NCBI GenBank assembly: GCA_949752795.1
Contig: OX457074.1
Location: forward strand, 2,307,527 to 2,371,526
DNA length: 64,000 nt
Source of the DNA: Hyperoodon ampullatus
Lineage: Eukaryota; Chordata; Mammalia; Artiodactyla; Ziphiidae
Direction: 5' to 3'
Positions 51,000-62,749 of this stretch are shown here, one piece after another (the stretch's first letter is position 1; each line of letters opens with the position of its first letter). The position numbers and the translations under genes were made by a program. The notes below the pieces were generated by a model, which saw only the letters and a program-made list of their open reading frames with translations, was not told where the DNA came from and did no database searches.

Positions 51000-52320
51000 C
51001 TAGCGTTTACCAGCACACAGGTGTCTACAACGATGTTCACATTAGCGTCCCTCCATGAACAGAGGTTCATTTATGGATCTGCAAATGCAGAGCATAGACT
51101 GTGATGTGTACACACCCACACACCCAAAGATGAATAGCAACACCCCTGAATAAAAGCACTATGGTTGTCTTACACAGACCCACAACAGACCCAAACTGTC
51201 GGTGCACACTCTAAAATACAGAAAACCCAACCATATAAATATTTATGTACTTGTATGCATCTTATGAGACACCAGTCCGCACACATTTAGGCTGCTCCAT
51301 GTTAGCGGAGAGACAGTTACCCTGTCCAGAACCTTGTCAGTCCTCACAGATTCCCCAGCATACTCACATACAAACCCTCTGTCACTTGAATGTGCAGATA
51401 ATTCATGTTTGCACACACATGTGCTCTCGTTATCAGGGTGCAGAGTGAAGGCAGCAGTCTTAGAATCGGGAAGCAGGAGAGGACAACCATCAGAGAAAGA
51501 GGGAAGCTTAGAAGAGTAAGGGAAGGCACTGGGGGTGGGGGTAGCCAGGAGAGACAGAAAGATTTCAAAGGGTGTGCAGTCAAGGGTCCTGAGAGAAGGA
51601 AGAGCAAGTCGGCATCAAATTGGATGCCCTGCTGGAATGTATAGGGACGAATTTTTCCAAGAAAACACTCCTCTGGCACTTGGCTCTGAGTTCTCTCGCC
51701 TGAAGTTTTGGAGCTTCAGGAGAAGGAACTCTGTGAGGGAGCCCCCTCCCTGGATATCTGGAACCCACTTCCCTCTCATCCAACAGGGTGTGCAGGGTTT
51801 GCATGGTTGAGAAATGCTATTTCCACGTGGGATCACCTTTCCCCCTTTGTTACCCAACTCTAGCCATGCCACCACCACCTCCTTAGAGCTGGGGCTAAGA
51901 ACTTACAGGGGTATCACCTTCCAAATCTTCCTTCCTGCCACCACCATTTTCCTCTGGAGAGAGGCAGCCACACAACAGTACCATGCTGGGTTTTAAGGAC
52001 TGCATTTCAGCATGCACCAAAGGAAGAGAATGCTCTTTGAGGTGGGGTGGGCTGTCGGGGAAGCTTTCACAAAAGAGGTGCTTTTGAGGTGAAACTTAAA
52101 GTTTGGATTGCAGGACTTTTCCTCCCAGGGCCATGTACAACAGAGTCCTTTCCATGCTAGACCTAGCGAGAAAGGGCAGGGTCGGCTTTTCCAGAGGCCC
52201 CTAAAGCAGTGACTTTGGGCATCCTCCAGAGCCAGGCGACCCATGGTGAGAGCATCTCCTAAGCTCAGGGGGCATTGCTGAACACATGCAGGATCTTCAC
52301 CTGCACGTACCAGTAGGAAA
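51000..52320. other. Unannotated DLX4 upstream flank
   Basis: CA-rich, AT-balanced sequence (51000-51430), then unassigned unique sequence; 52010-52240 weakly resembles an L2 fragment. No gene seen. Confidence 0.4.
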
Positions 52321-52329
52321 CATCCTGCA

Positions 52330-52445
52330 GCCCTCTAGAATTTATGAAGCACACTCACAACATACAAGCCTTGTGTATCTTCACCAGAAACCTGTGAAGT
52401 GAGTACTGTTAGTATCCCCAGTTTACAGATGAGGAAATCTCTGCT
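52330..52445 (-). mobile_element. MIR SINE
   Basis: TTATGAAGCACACTCACAAC to GTATCCCCAGTTTACAGATG. Confidence 0.65.
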
Positions 52446-52699
52446 TCCATCACCACCTCCCTCTTCAGGGCTCCCTCTTCCCACATGCTGGAGGGTGTGG
52501 GGCTGCGACACCTCTTTCGGAAACTTCTTGCTCTCCTCAGATGCAGAATCCCCAGGGAGTGGTCCCCTCCAACAGGTGCCACATCTCACCAACTTTGGAG
52601 CCTGGAGGGACAGTGGGGGAAGGTGGAAGGGATAGGCACGGGGGCTAGGGAGGGCTGTAAATCTGAGTTTGATCAGAAGGAAGGGAGGGCTAGACTGAG

Positions 52700-52815
52700 A
52701 GGCCTGAGGCCTGGGTTCCCATCCCAGCTCAGCCACGAGCTGGCTGGCTGTGATAGCCTGGGTCAGCCATTTACAGTCTCTCAGACTTATTTTATCCAAT
52801 AAAATGAGGGAGCTG
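52700..52815 (+). mobile_element. MIR SINE
   Basis: CTGGGTTCCCATCCCAGCTC, then GGGTCAGCCATTTACAGTCT. Confidence 0.6.
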
Positions 52816-53039
52816 CGCTTAAGACCTCCAAGCCATTGTCATTTGCTTTAGAATGAATTGCAAAACCCAAAATGCCAAAACGTAATAAAACCAAGATGAA
52901 GGAGGAGGGGGACTTGGAGGAGGGCAGGCAAAACATAGGAACTAACTGTCTCCTGTCACTACCAATACCTCAGCCCACTGCTTGTCACAAAAGCCAGAAG
53001 TGGCCCTCCCAGCTCTTTCTCACGCGGGTCTCCTCCCTT

Positions 53040-54780
53040 AGCAAAAGGGGCCAGCTTGGAGAGCCCCAGCACCGAAGTGAGGGGCTGGGAGCCGACAGTG
53101 GGGCGGGGTCCCGAGTGGGGGACACGGCGCCACCGAGGTCTGGGGAGTCAGCCGAGGCTCGTGAGTGGACGTGAAAGATCCATGCGGTGCACGGTGGTTT
53201 GCAGGCTCTTCGCAGCCGCCCGGCAAACGCAATGCCACCCGATCCGGTATGGATTCTTGGCTCAGAATAAGCGCCCAAGGCGGTGGGACGTATGCCTCAC
53301 TTGCAGTCCCCCCGAATTCGGACTCTGCCCTGACGACGGGAACTCCATCCGAACGAGTGCCCCTTCCCGACACCCCAAACACCTGGTGGGTGCAGGGCTC
53401 ACAGCACAGTCCCTGGACTCGGTACCGGACGGACCGCGCGCTTCTGAGCAAAGTGGGGGGCGTTTGCGAGGGGAGCCGGGCGTCGGGTCTGCAACCTGGT
53501 GCAGGCTCTCCACGCAGCACCTGTGTGGATCTGCCCTGGGGAATAGTTTCCATCGCGACCCCGGTCCAAGGCCCTTGGCGGCCACTGCGGGATTATCAGC
53601 TCCCTTTCTCCTTCATCCCACCCACTGACCCCCAAAGGAAATTTTAGTTTAGTTTCGTCTGTTCTGGAATTTAAGTACGGAATTTAAGTCTGGAATTTAA
53701 GTACGATTTGTCGGGGCTCTCGTAGTAACTCGGTTTGGGGAAACTTTGCGAATAATTCGGTTTGGCGGGGATGGGGGGGATGAGGAATCCTCCCTCCGCT
53801 GGGCGGGGAGCGAGGTGGTTAAAGACCCACCCTCTGTGAGGCCCGCGAGGCCGCGGAAGGGGCAGTCTGTAGAGGCTCGCAGCCCCGCCACACACACACT
53901 CGGATCTGACTCTTCCTGAAATGTGGATGAATTATTGTCTCTTTTCTTCTTGGTGATGGAGCAGTGAATGAGCGCGGGCGCGGGCGGGGCAGCGTGCTGG
54001 CTCCTGAGGTCACGGCCCGCCCCGCCGCGCTCCGCGTCCGCTCACCTCCACGCTCCCGAGAGCTGTCTCTGTGATTGTCGTCCCCGCCTCATTTTCCAGG
54101 TCACCTGGGAGAAGCTCCCAGGAAGGGGGAGGGGGAGGCCTTGGGGTCAGCGCCACCTCGAGATCCGGGCATCGCTGGGCAGGCGGGCTCCGCACGAGGG
54201 TCTCCGGCTGGCTCGGTCTTCAGCCACTCTCCCCGCGTCTTTGCTTTATTTCCAAATTTCACACCCGCTCTGGGAAGCGTCTTCAACTGGGGTTTGACTG
54301 AGACCTTTAAAGTACACACATATATGAAGTCACCAAACACATAAAAAACAAAACAAAACGAAACCATGAACCACTCTTGGACCAAATAACTCCCTCCTCC
54401 TCCCCCACCCCCAAAAAAGAAAACGGTTAACAAAAAAAAAAAAAGGTGGGGGGAGGTTTTGAAGATGCGTTAGAGGCGCTGCCCTCAGCGATGAAGGAGC
54501 CACGCTCCTGGCTTTGGCCCCGGCCCCGCGCGGGAGCGGGAAACGGCCGGCTGGGAAGCGCGGGAGTTCTGGGCGGGTGTCCCAGCCCCGGGCTCGTCGG
54601 GCGGACAGACGGCGGGACGGCGCGCCGGATGCCCGCGGGGAGCGCGGAGAGCTGGCGGGAGGCCCCAAGGCCAGCCCGGTTGCAACGAATTCGCGCGCCC
54701 GGAAAGAAGGCATCTCGGCCGGTTTCTCCAGACCTTTCCAGACCCCTGTACAGAAACTAGGGCGTTCCGCCAGTCTCCGT
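53040..54780. other. CpG-rich block 3-5 kb upstream of DLX4
   Basis: A second GC- and CpG-rich domain with GC boxes (e.g. GGGCGGGGC near 53985) and no recognised coding sequence. It could be a promoter of an unannotated transcript or a Polycomb-type regulatory island. Confidence 0.55.
53663..53706 (+). repeat. Short tandem repeat of GGAATTTAAGT
   Basis: Three copies of GGAATTTAAGTAC/TCT spaced 13-14 bp. Confidence 0.9.
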
Positions 54781-55784
54781 CGCCCGACCCCGGAGGGAAG
54801 CCGCTGGTAGGACGTGGCTGGAGGGGGAACGAGCCTCTAGAGAGCGCCGACGAAGAGGGTGCGTGCACGGGCTCACACGGACACACACCCCCCATAACCC
54901 AACAGCCGCAGCGCTCACCCCGCAGGCCACCACGCCACACCCGCAACACACACACGACCACGTCACGACCACCACACAGGCACACGCATGTTACTCAGTC
55001 CCATCCCTCTGGACCCCCTGGATCTGGCGGAAGGTCTAAGCAGTGGGGTTATTGGTTTCACTTTCTGACTCCGGGACTAGACCCTTTTCAGGTCCGTTGT
55101 GTTTTCCTTTCATAAGAAAAGGGTAGGTCCTGTCCCCGCGTCTCATCTGGGCTGCCGAGTCAGGGAGAAGGGAGACAGTCTTACCTCTGCTGGGCCCGGC
55201 CTGGGGGAATGAGGGGGATATTTTCTTGGGGGGTGGAGCGGGACCGTCATGCGGTCGCCGCAGTCGCACCCGCACCCCCAAAGTGAGAGAAATAATCACA
55301 AGTACCAAAAATACCCCCCAAAACCAAACTCCGCAGCCTGGGTACCACCGCACTGGGCTCCGGGTGTCAGGCCTGGTGTGGGGGGAGGGTGGACGGGGTG
55401 GGAGGGTGAGAAGCAGCTCAGTCCCTGCCCCACTGTTCCCGGCTCTTCCAAACCCTGCCCCACCCGCCACAGCTCAGGGGAGCAGGGGCACGAAGCCGAG
55501 AGGAGGAGCCCGGCCCACTCCCATCTGTTCCAGGACGGGGAGGGGATCGCGCAGCTCCTTCCGCCCACATCTACCCTCGTCGTCAATCACCCTCATTAAT
55601 TCCCGTTGGAAAAGGATCACACACTAGAGGCTCATCAACTGCTGCCTGGAAGAGGCTGGAGGACACAGAAGTGGGCAGAGAGGGGGAAGGGTTTGTTCTT
55701 GCGGGATGGGGTGGGGGCTGCACTGGTCGCGGCCTCCAAGGGGAGCTGAACTGAGCTGAGTTATCCTTTCCGTCTTCTCGGAGC

Positions 55785-56004
55785 AGTTTGCCCTCCCCTC
55801 CCCTCCCCTCCCCTCTCCTCCCCTCCTCTTTCCTCCCCTCCCCTCCCTCCCCTCCCCTCCTCTCCTCTCCCCTCCCCTCCCCTCCCTCCCCTCCCCTCCT
55901 CTCCCCTCCCCTCCCCTCCCCTCCCCTCCCCTCCCTCCCCTCCCCTCCCCTCCTCTTTCCTCCCCTCCCCTCCTCTCCCCTCCCCTCCCCTCCCCTCCCC
56001 TCCG
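55785..56004 (+). repeat. Polypyrimidine (CCCCT)n tract
   Basis: About 220 bp of almost pure C/T in CCCCT, CCCTC and TCCTC units. The - strand is GGGGA-rich and could form G-quadruplex or triplex structures. Confidence 0.95.
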
Positions 56005-56384
56005 CTGAAGGCTCCTCTCAGCTTGTGAGCTGACCAGCACCTGTCCTGGCCCCACCTTGGCTGAAGGGTGGCTCCCAAACTCTGGGGGAGACAAGCCCTC
56101 CCCAGCCCAAGTTCTGGTTGGAAAGTGCCCCAGACCTAGTGGGGAGGAGGAAGCTCAGCCCCACTCCCCAACTACCGGCCAACCCAATAGGGCACCACTA
56201 CCTTAGTTGCTTTCCACAGGAAAGGGGTGGGGGAGGGCCAAGTAGTGGTTCTCTGGCTGTGGGAGACACAGGGGGATCCAGAGGGAGGCACTGTTCCTGA
56301 AAATGCATCTAAGGAACCTTCCGGAGCCTTTGGGGGATAAGGCGAGCTTGGGTTATCTGAGGCCCTTTGTCTTCGGTAACACAA

Positions 56385-56590
56385 TAATGATGATAATAAC
56401 AGTGAACACTTAAGTGTTTTCTTATTCCCGGCACTATGCTAAGCCCTTACATGCATCATTTTATTTATCACACAGATTCTGTGAGGTAAGTATCCATACT
56501 ATCCCCACTTTACAGAGGAGGAAATTGAGGCACAAAATGGTTGAGTAACTTGTCCAAGCTAGAGTTGTAACCCAGGTCAGCTTGTCCTCT
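56385..56590 (-). mobile_element. MIR SINE
   Basis: CACTTAAGTGTTTTCTTATT, then GTGAGGTAAGTATCCATACT and TTGAGTAACTTGTCCAAGCT. Confidence 0.75.
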
Positions 56591-56714
56591 TAACTGCCAT
56601 GGAGTTGTCTTACCTGAAGAAGCAGCACTCAGCAAGGGCAAGAAGAAGGGCCGAGGAGGGAGGGGGGAACCCAGGAGATGAACGCCCTCTGTGGAACGGT
56701 GGTAGGAGAAGTAA

Positions 56715-56870
56715 TAATGTCAATAATGGCTGAGAGTTGTTGTGGGCTTGTACACAATGCTTTAACATGCCTTTCCTCATTGAAATCTTCAAATAACCCT
56801 GCAAGGGAGTCCTATTACTATCCCTCATTTTACAGAAGAGGACACTGAGTCACAGAAAAGATATGTGTAG
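56715..56870 (-). mobile_element. MIR SINE
   Basis: CAATGCTTTAACATGCCTTT, then CATTTTACAGAAGAGGACAC. Confidence 0.65.
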
Positions 56871-57429
56871 GGTCTACACCCACTTGGTTGGAAGGCAGGG
56901 AAGAGATCCCACACTGTGGAGAGCCTCCAACGCCGCCAACCAAGAGCTTACGATGGGCCTGTGGACAGAGGGGAGGACCGAGATGGGAGCCGAGGGGCTT
57001 CCCAGGAGCACCTTGGGTATGAAGTAGGCTGGGAAGGGAAGAGTCAGGTGGCAGAGAGCCCAGTTAGGAGGCTGTTGCAAATAGGTCGTGTGTGAAGTGA
57101 GGAGGGTGGACCCAGAGGCTTGGTGGCAGAGGCGATGGAGAGGAGGGGACCTGTGAGAAGGGTTTTGCTCTAAGACAAACTCTGCTGGGCCTGGTGACTG
57201 TACCGGAAGAGGGTAGAAGCAAGCATGACTGTGAATTTCCAGGCCTGGGCAACCAGAGGAGGCTGGGGAAGAAGCCATGTGTCTAGTTCAGAGATTCAGG
57301 CACTTGATGGGTGGATGGACCGTGGACCGACATTCTAGGTGTGGGTGCTCCAGTGGGCAGCCAGCCATTCTGGTTTCCCTCCGTGCCCCTGCACAGGTGT
57401 ATTTCCCCAGGGCCCTGCCAGGTGCATGG

Positions 57430-57470
57430 GTGAAACTTGCATATATGCAGATGTATGCAAATGAGAGTGA
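57430..57470 (+). promoter_or_regulatory. Octamer (POU) motif beside a palindrome
   Basis: A perfect 12-bp palindrome TGCATATATGCA (57438-57449) is followed by the octamer ATGCAAAT (57455-57462) in non-repetitive sequence 7.6 kb upstream of DLX4. Function is inferred. Confidence 0.35.
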
Positions 57471-57779
57471 CCCAGCCTGGACCCAGAACCAAGAGCCAGG
57501 GGAGGAGGAGGGCTGCCCTAGCCCTGACTCACCCTCTGACATGCTGCCTGGAATGCCACCTCCCCAGCTGGGCTTCCTGCAACTTGGGGAACTTGCTCCT
57601 GGAATCATCCTAAGCTCAGGCCCAGAAGATCACAAGCCCAGAAGACTGGGGGTGCTGAGGTTGGGGACTGTCTAAGTCAGGGTAAGGCTTTATTCTGAGC
57701 CCTCTTTGCCAAATGGAGGCAGGAGGGGAGAAGACAGGAAAAATACCTGGATAATATGACCTTTATAAGCATAAACGCA

Positions 57780-57985
57780 CATGGCAGTCCCTAAAGCATT
57801 TTCACATCTATAACTTCCTTGGGGCCTCATAGTAACTTGTGAAGTAGGTCGTTTATTAGGCCCATTTTACAGATGAAGACACTGAGGCCCATGTCGTGAA
57901 GTGCCTTGCCAGGGAAAACCTGGCTAATGTGTACAGAGCTGGATTTCCAATCCAGGCCTCTGGCTCAGTGCTCTTTGTACTGCTC
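57780..57985 (-). mobile_element. MIR SINE
   Basis: CTAAAGCATTTTCACATCTA, then GGCCCATTTTACAGATGAAG and CTTGCCAGGGAAAACCTGGC. Confidence 0.75.
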
Positions 57986-58226
57986 AAGGTTTGGTGCTGT
58001 GCTGAGGGAAGGGGAAGCTAATTCTGGAGTCTGAGGTTTCTTTGGGGACCTGCTGACCCTCAAGTACCCAGATAGCCTCTAAATCCTCTCAGTCCTCAAG
58101 AAGTTCTCGTTGAAGAACTAACTCCTTGTTAGCAAGCTTTCGTCTTTAGACCTGAGGTCACACCCCTCCTGTCTGGCTGGACCACGTACCCCACTTCCAG
58201 CTCCTGCAATTCAGTACACTCTTTTT

Positions 58227-58438
58227 TTTTTTTTTTGCGGTACGCGGACCTCTCACTGTTGTGGCCTCTCCCGTTGCGGAGCACAGGCTCCGGACGCGCA
58301 GGCTCAGCGGCCATGGCTCACGGGCCCAGCCGCTCCGTGGCATGTGGGATCCTCCCGGACCGGGGCACGAACCCGTGTCCCCTGCATCGGCAGGCGTACT
58401 CTCAACCACTGCGCCACCAGGGAAGCCCCAGTACGCTC
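58227..58438 (-). mobile_element. CHR-2-type SINE
   Basis: Flanked by CAGTACACTCTTTTT (58212-58226) and CAGTACGCTCTTTTT (58439-58453), a duplication with one mismatch. Confidence 0.93.
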
Positions 58439-58562
58439 TTTTTAAGCACTTACGAGGTACAACTCTGGGAAGGGCGCTGCGGGAGGTCAGCCTAGATCCC
58501 ATCCAACAGTGAATTTGGCAACTTCTGTGTATGAAAATGGTGATTAAAAATACAAAGAAGAG

Positions 58563-58779
58563 GGCTTCCCTGGTGGCGCAGTGGTTGGGAGTCCGCCTGC
58601 CGATGCAGGGGACACGGGTCCGTGTCCCGGTCCGGGAGGATCCCACATGCCGCGGAGCGGCTGGGCCCGTGAGCCATGGCCGCTGAGCCTGCACGTCCGG
58701 AGCCTGTGCTCCGTAACGGGAGAGGCCACAGCAGTGAGAGGCCCGCGTACAGCAAAAAAAAAAAAAAAAAAAAAAAAAC
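58563..58779 (+). mobile_element. CHR-2-type SINE
   Basis: Full length with a 24-base A tail and a 10-bp duplication CAAAGAAGAG (58553-58562, 58780-58789). Inverted relative to its neighbour at 58227-58438. Confidence 0.94.
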
Positions 58780-59149
58780 CAAAGAAGAGTGAATTAAAAT
58801 ACACATATGCACACAGAGTTAAGGAATACTTACAAACTAGGTACTCAGGTCCAGAAATAGGACTCTGCTAGCTCCCCAGGAACCCCGCTGAGTGACCCTT
58901 CTGAATTATAATCCTCTCCTCCACCTGGGTATTCCAGATTTCGTGTTACTCACTTCCCTGCTTTTCCTTAGTTTCATCACCCATATCTGCTTACTTTCAC
59001 CTGTTTATGAACTTGACATGAATGGAATCACACTGTATATACGAGTCTTGCTTCTCTCAGCTGACAGTACGTAGATTCTAAGACATCTTCCCGACTTCCC
59101 AATACTGTAACCACTCCTCTGGCAGCACTGCTCCTCTCGGATGCTCTCG

Positions 59150-59275
59150 GGTGGGTTCGCTGCATGAGGGCAGGGATGGGGTCTTTTGCCTCCGGGAACA
59201 CAGTATCCAGCACAGGCCCAGGCACATAATAAATGCTCAGTATGCAGGCACTGAATGAATAAGTGAAGATGAGTG
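59150..59275 (+). mobile_element. L2 LINE 3' end fragment
   Basis: GAGGGCAGGGATGGGGTCTT, then GGCACATAATAAATGCTCAG and GAATGAATAAGTG, the typical L2 3' end. Confidence 0.7.
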
Positions 59276-59479
59276 AAATGGTGTACCTCTGTTTACATTA
59301 ATGAGAAATCCCAGGGGCAGGGATGATATAGGAGGCCATAGGGTGACATTCAGGACGTAGGCTCCTGCCAAAAGGCCCCTTGGCCCTCTCTACCCTCCCA
59401 CTGCTCCTCAGAGATGAGAGGCTGTAAATGGCAGCATCTCCCTAGATCTTGGCCCTTTCTATGGCACAGCCAGGAAAGC

Positions 59480-60040
59480 ACAGCAGCCTGGGAGCCAGGC
59501 AAATCTGAATTCTAATCCTGCCTCCACACCTTATTCACTTGGGCAAATAAAACTTCCCTGTGGGGACTTCCCTGGCGGCGCAGTGGTTAAGAATCTGCCT
59601 GCCAATGCAGGGGACACGGATTCGAGCCTTGGTCTGGGAAGATCCCACATGCCACGGAGCAACTAAGCCCATGCGCTACGACTACTGAGCCTGCGTTCTA
59701 GATCCCCTGAGCCACAACTACTGAGCCCGCGTGCTGCAACTACTGAAGCCCGCGTGCCTAGAGCCCGTGCTCCACAACAAGAGAAGCCACCGCAATGAGA
59801 AGCCCACACACCACAATGAAGAGTAGCCCCCACTTGCCACAACTAGAGAAAGCCTGCACGTAGCAATGAAGACCCAATGCAGCCAAAAATAAATAAAATT
59901 TTAAAAAATAAGAGTACTTGTAAAAAAAAAACTTCCCTGTGCCTCAGTTTCTTCACCTGTGAAATGGACATAGTAATAAGCCCACCCTCACAGTGTTTTG
60001 AAGATTCAGTAAATTACTCAGACCCATACTGGTGTTTCTC
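59480..60040 (+). mobile_element. MIR SINE split by a CHR-1 SINE
   Basis: MIR sequence (GGAGCCAGGCAAATCTGAAT) runs to 59562 and resumes at 59928 with GCCTCAGTTTCTTCACCTGT. Confidence 0.75.
59563..59927 (+). mobile_element. CHR-1-type SINE
   Basis: Long form with ACAACTACTGAGCCCGCGTG-type repeats and tail AGCCAAAAATAAATAAAATT. A perfect 14-bp duplication AAAACTTCCCTGTG flanks it (59549-59562, 59928-59941). Confidence 0.95.
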
Positions 60041-60399
60041 ATATGTTAGCTCCCCTTCCTCTTTCTGTTGTTTCCTTTAGCTCATCCACTGGGATGCACC
60101 TGTCTCCGTCACTTAATCTACCTGGAAGATACCAGAGCCAACCTGATTATAAAGCTTTTGTTCCCAGAGGACCCGGTGATGGCTGGAGGTGTCAATCCCA
60201 GGATAGAAGGCTCCTGCAGGGCAGAGACCCTGCCTTCCTCATCTCCTTGTCCTCATGGCATCTGGCACTGTGCCCTGCATACAAAAGGTGCTCAGGACAG
60301 CTTTCATTCTCCAGCTAATCCAGGAGCCACCCGCAGCTCCTCCTAAGTACAGGGACATGTGATAGGGTCTGCCCCTCAGTGGCACATGGAATACTTTCC

Positions 60400-60560
60400 C
60401 ACTGAGGATCTCAGCTAATCCTCCTCAACTGGTCAGGTGGGGCAAGTATTGCCATCCCCTTTTCACAGACGAAGAAACGAATGCTCAGAGCAGCCCAGAG
60501 CCATGCCCAACATTGCACAACCAGTACGTGGAAGAGCTGGGATTGGAACCCCCGCCCTCT
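60400..60560 (-). mobile_element. MIR SINE
   Basis: CTTTTCACAGACGAAGAAAC, then GAGCTGGGATTGGAACCCCC. Confidence 0.65.
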
Positions 60561-61029
60561 GACACTGAGGTTCTCTGGGTTTTTCCAAAGCAGAGATGAC
60601 GGCAATCAAGACTTAGAGAGAATTAAGGCAACCATTCCCATGGAAAATAGGCAGTGGGATGTGAGAATTGTCTGCAAAAGTGCGAAAGGCTTCAGGCTGA
60701 TTTTTGAGGCCAGAATACTGAGAACCAAATGGAAGTTGGAGGAATGAATATTTAGGTTCAATAGAAGGAAGACATTTCATGTAATTAGAGCATTCTAAAG
60801 GTGGCACATTCTCCCCTTTTGTCTTAGGCACCAATTCCTTCTGCCTTGTATGGAGCGATTCTTTCAGATCTCATTTCCTCTGTTGGAATAAGGCATTCTG
60901 GGGGACAGGCTCACCTCCCTTTGAGTTTTGCCTCCTCCAACCTGTGTGTGTACAGTCCATCCTCAATAAGTATTTGAGAGTCCCCATGGTTGGAGGCATC
61001 AGTCAGAATCTGGGGGATGCTCTAAGATG

Positions 61030-61235
61030 TGGCTGAGAGCCTGGGCTCTGGAGCAGATGGCAGTAGGTTTGAATCCCAGTTCTGCTGCTTGGAGAGCTGG
61101 CTTAGAACTTCTGATACTCGTTTTTCTCAACTGTAAAATGGAATTAGTAATACCAACCATTAAAATTGTAAGGATCAAGTGACATCCTGTATGTGACTAG
61201 CAGAGTGCAGAGTACATGAAAAGCTAATAATGCAG
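61030..61235 (+). mobile_element. MIR SINE
   Basis: GCTGAGAGCCTGGGCTCTGG, then TAGGTTTGAATCCCAGTTCT and TTTCTCAACTGTAAAATGGA. Confidence 0.8.
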
Positions 61236-62419
61236 CTTTTTGATGATGTGTGTACTTGAGGGGCTGCATCACAGGCTAGAGAAATGGGGCACATTCCCAC
61301 CAATGTCTCTGCAATTTGACAGCATCTCATTCTATTCTATAAGCATCAGGAAAGGAGCTGAGTAGAAACCCGGAAGCAGATTGACTCAACGGAGGAAACT
61401 GGGTTCAAAATAAACAGAACCCCCATTCAGAGTCTCCAGGTACTTGAACTAGGACTTTTCCTAGATTGCCCTGCCTGTCCCCCTCTTAGGCAAGACCCCA
61501 GGCCTGGGACTGGGACCTGGTCCTAGAGAACCTGGGCATGATTATCCCTGGAAAAGGTACCAAGAGTCCCCAACAGCGCAGACCACACTGGAAGCCCAGC
61601 CTCAGCCAGGAACAGGGTCCCAAAGTTCTGATTTGGCTGTCACCTGCCCTAACCTTGAGCCCTTCACTGGCCCAAGCCTCTAAACCAGTTAGATGTGGCC
61701 ACCCCCGGAGGGTGTCTGTGGCTTCTGAATGCTGGGCACCCCAGGCTAGGAGAGGCCCTTGGCAGCCTCTGGAGTAGTTCTTGGCCTCCAACACTGCTGC
61801 TTCTCAAAGTTTCATAGTCCTTAGAGCTGGAAGGCACCTTAGAAGTCCCCAGAGCCAGTGGGTCTGGAATTCTGGGATCAAGAAGGTCTGGACTGGACCT
61901 GGAAATCTGCATATCAATAAAATAACCCCTTCCCCACTGCCCACCACGAGAAGCTGATTTGGCCCAGCTCCCTTGCCCTTGTGTTACACGCGGAGAGGCC
62001 AAGCCCGAGGAGGGACTTGACTGGTCCAAGATGACATGCCGGAACTGGAAGAAAGCGTGGTTCTCTGGACCTTAGTACAGCGTGTTCTCCACCCCAGCTG
62101 CCTGTCAAGGCTCACTCCCCCCGAGGCGGGGAGGCGATGCTGACACAGAAGTCTTTCCTGAGTCTGTCCCCATGCCACCCTCAGAGGTTGTCTCAATTAC
62201 ACGAGAGCCATTCACCCTCCTGGAAACAGCCACTGAGAATGAGATTGAAGAGTCTTGGACTTGCTGGGGGCCTCCCCAAGGCCAAGGCAAGTTGATATCC
62301 GGGGCTAGATCCATAGAGGGTCACACAGGCACACCTTTGGAAATAGCCATTACACTGGTGGGAAATTTTGATTTACAATAACCTTTCTCTTCACCAGCAC
62401 CCAGCACAGCATCTGGGCC

Positions 62420-62485
62420 TAATGATTCCACCTGGGCGTGTGGAATTAATGGATGAGGTTTAATGCTGATTGGACTCAATCATCT
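62420..62485. promoter_or_regulatory. Candidate distal element: ATTAAT and TCAATCA motifs
   Basis: GGAATTAATGG, GTTTAATGC, TGATTGG and TCAATCATC occur within 55 bp, about 12.6 kb upstream of DLX4. They fit homeodomain plus PBX/TALE sites. No repeat family is recognised here. Confidence 0.4.
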
Positions 62486-62749
62486 CCAAGGCTACATGCC
62501 CATCGCCTCGGTGGCAATGGGTATGGAGACTCGACAAAGCCTGGAGAATGAAAACAGTGGGTGCTCATAAAAGAGCATGGCCAGGGAGGTACAGCCAAGA
62601 GGAGGGAGGGGGTTAAGCTGGCAGCCGTGAATCAGACACTCCCATTCCTACCGCAGGGGCCAGCTCCCAACAGGTCTCAGCCCCAGAGGGTCCGTGAACA
62701 CAGTGGGTCTCCGTGACGGAGCTGGCAATGTGGGGATGTGAGCATGTGA

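Noticed and set aside
55624..56094. Glycine/glutamate-arginine-rich open frame on the - strand
   Set aside because: Translation of the polypyrimidine tract; pure simple sequence.
58563..58640. Possible tRNA gene (A and B box-like sequences)
   Set aside because: This is the tRNA-derived head of a CHR SINE, with a target duplication and A tail; not a functional tRNA.
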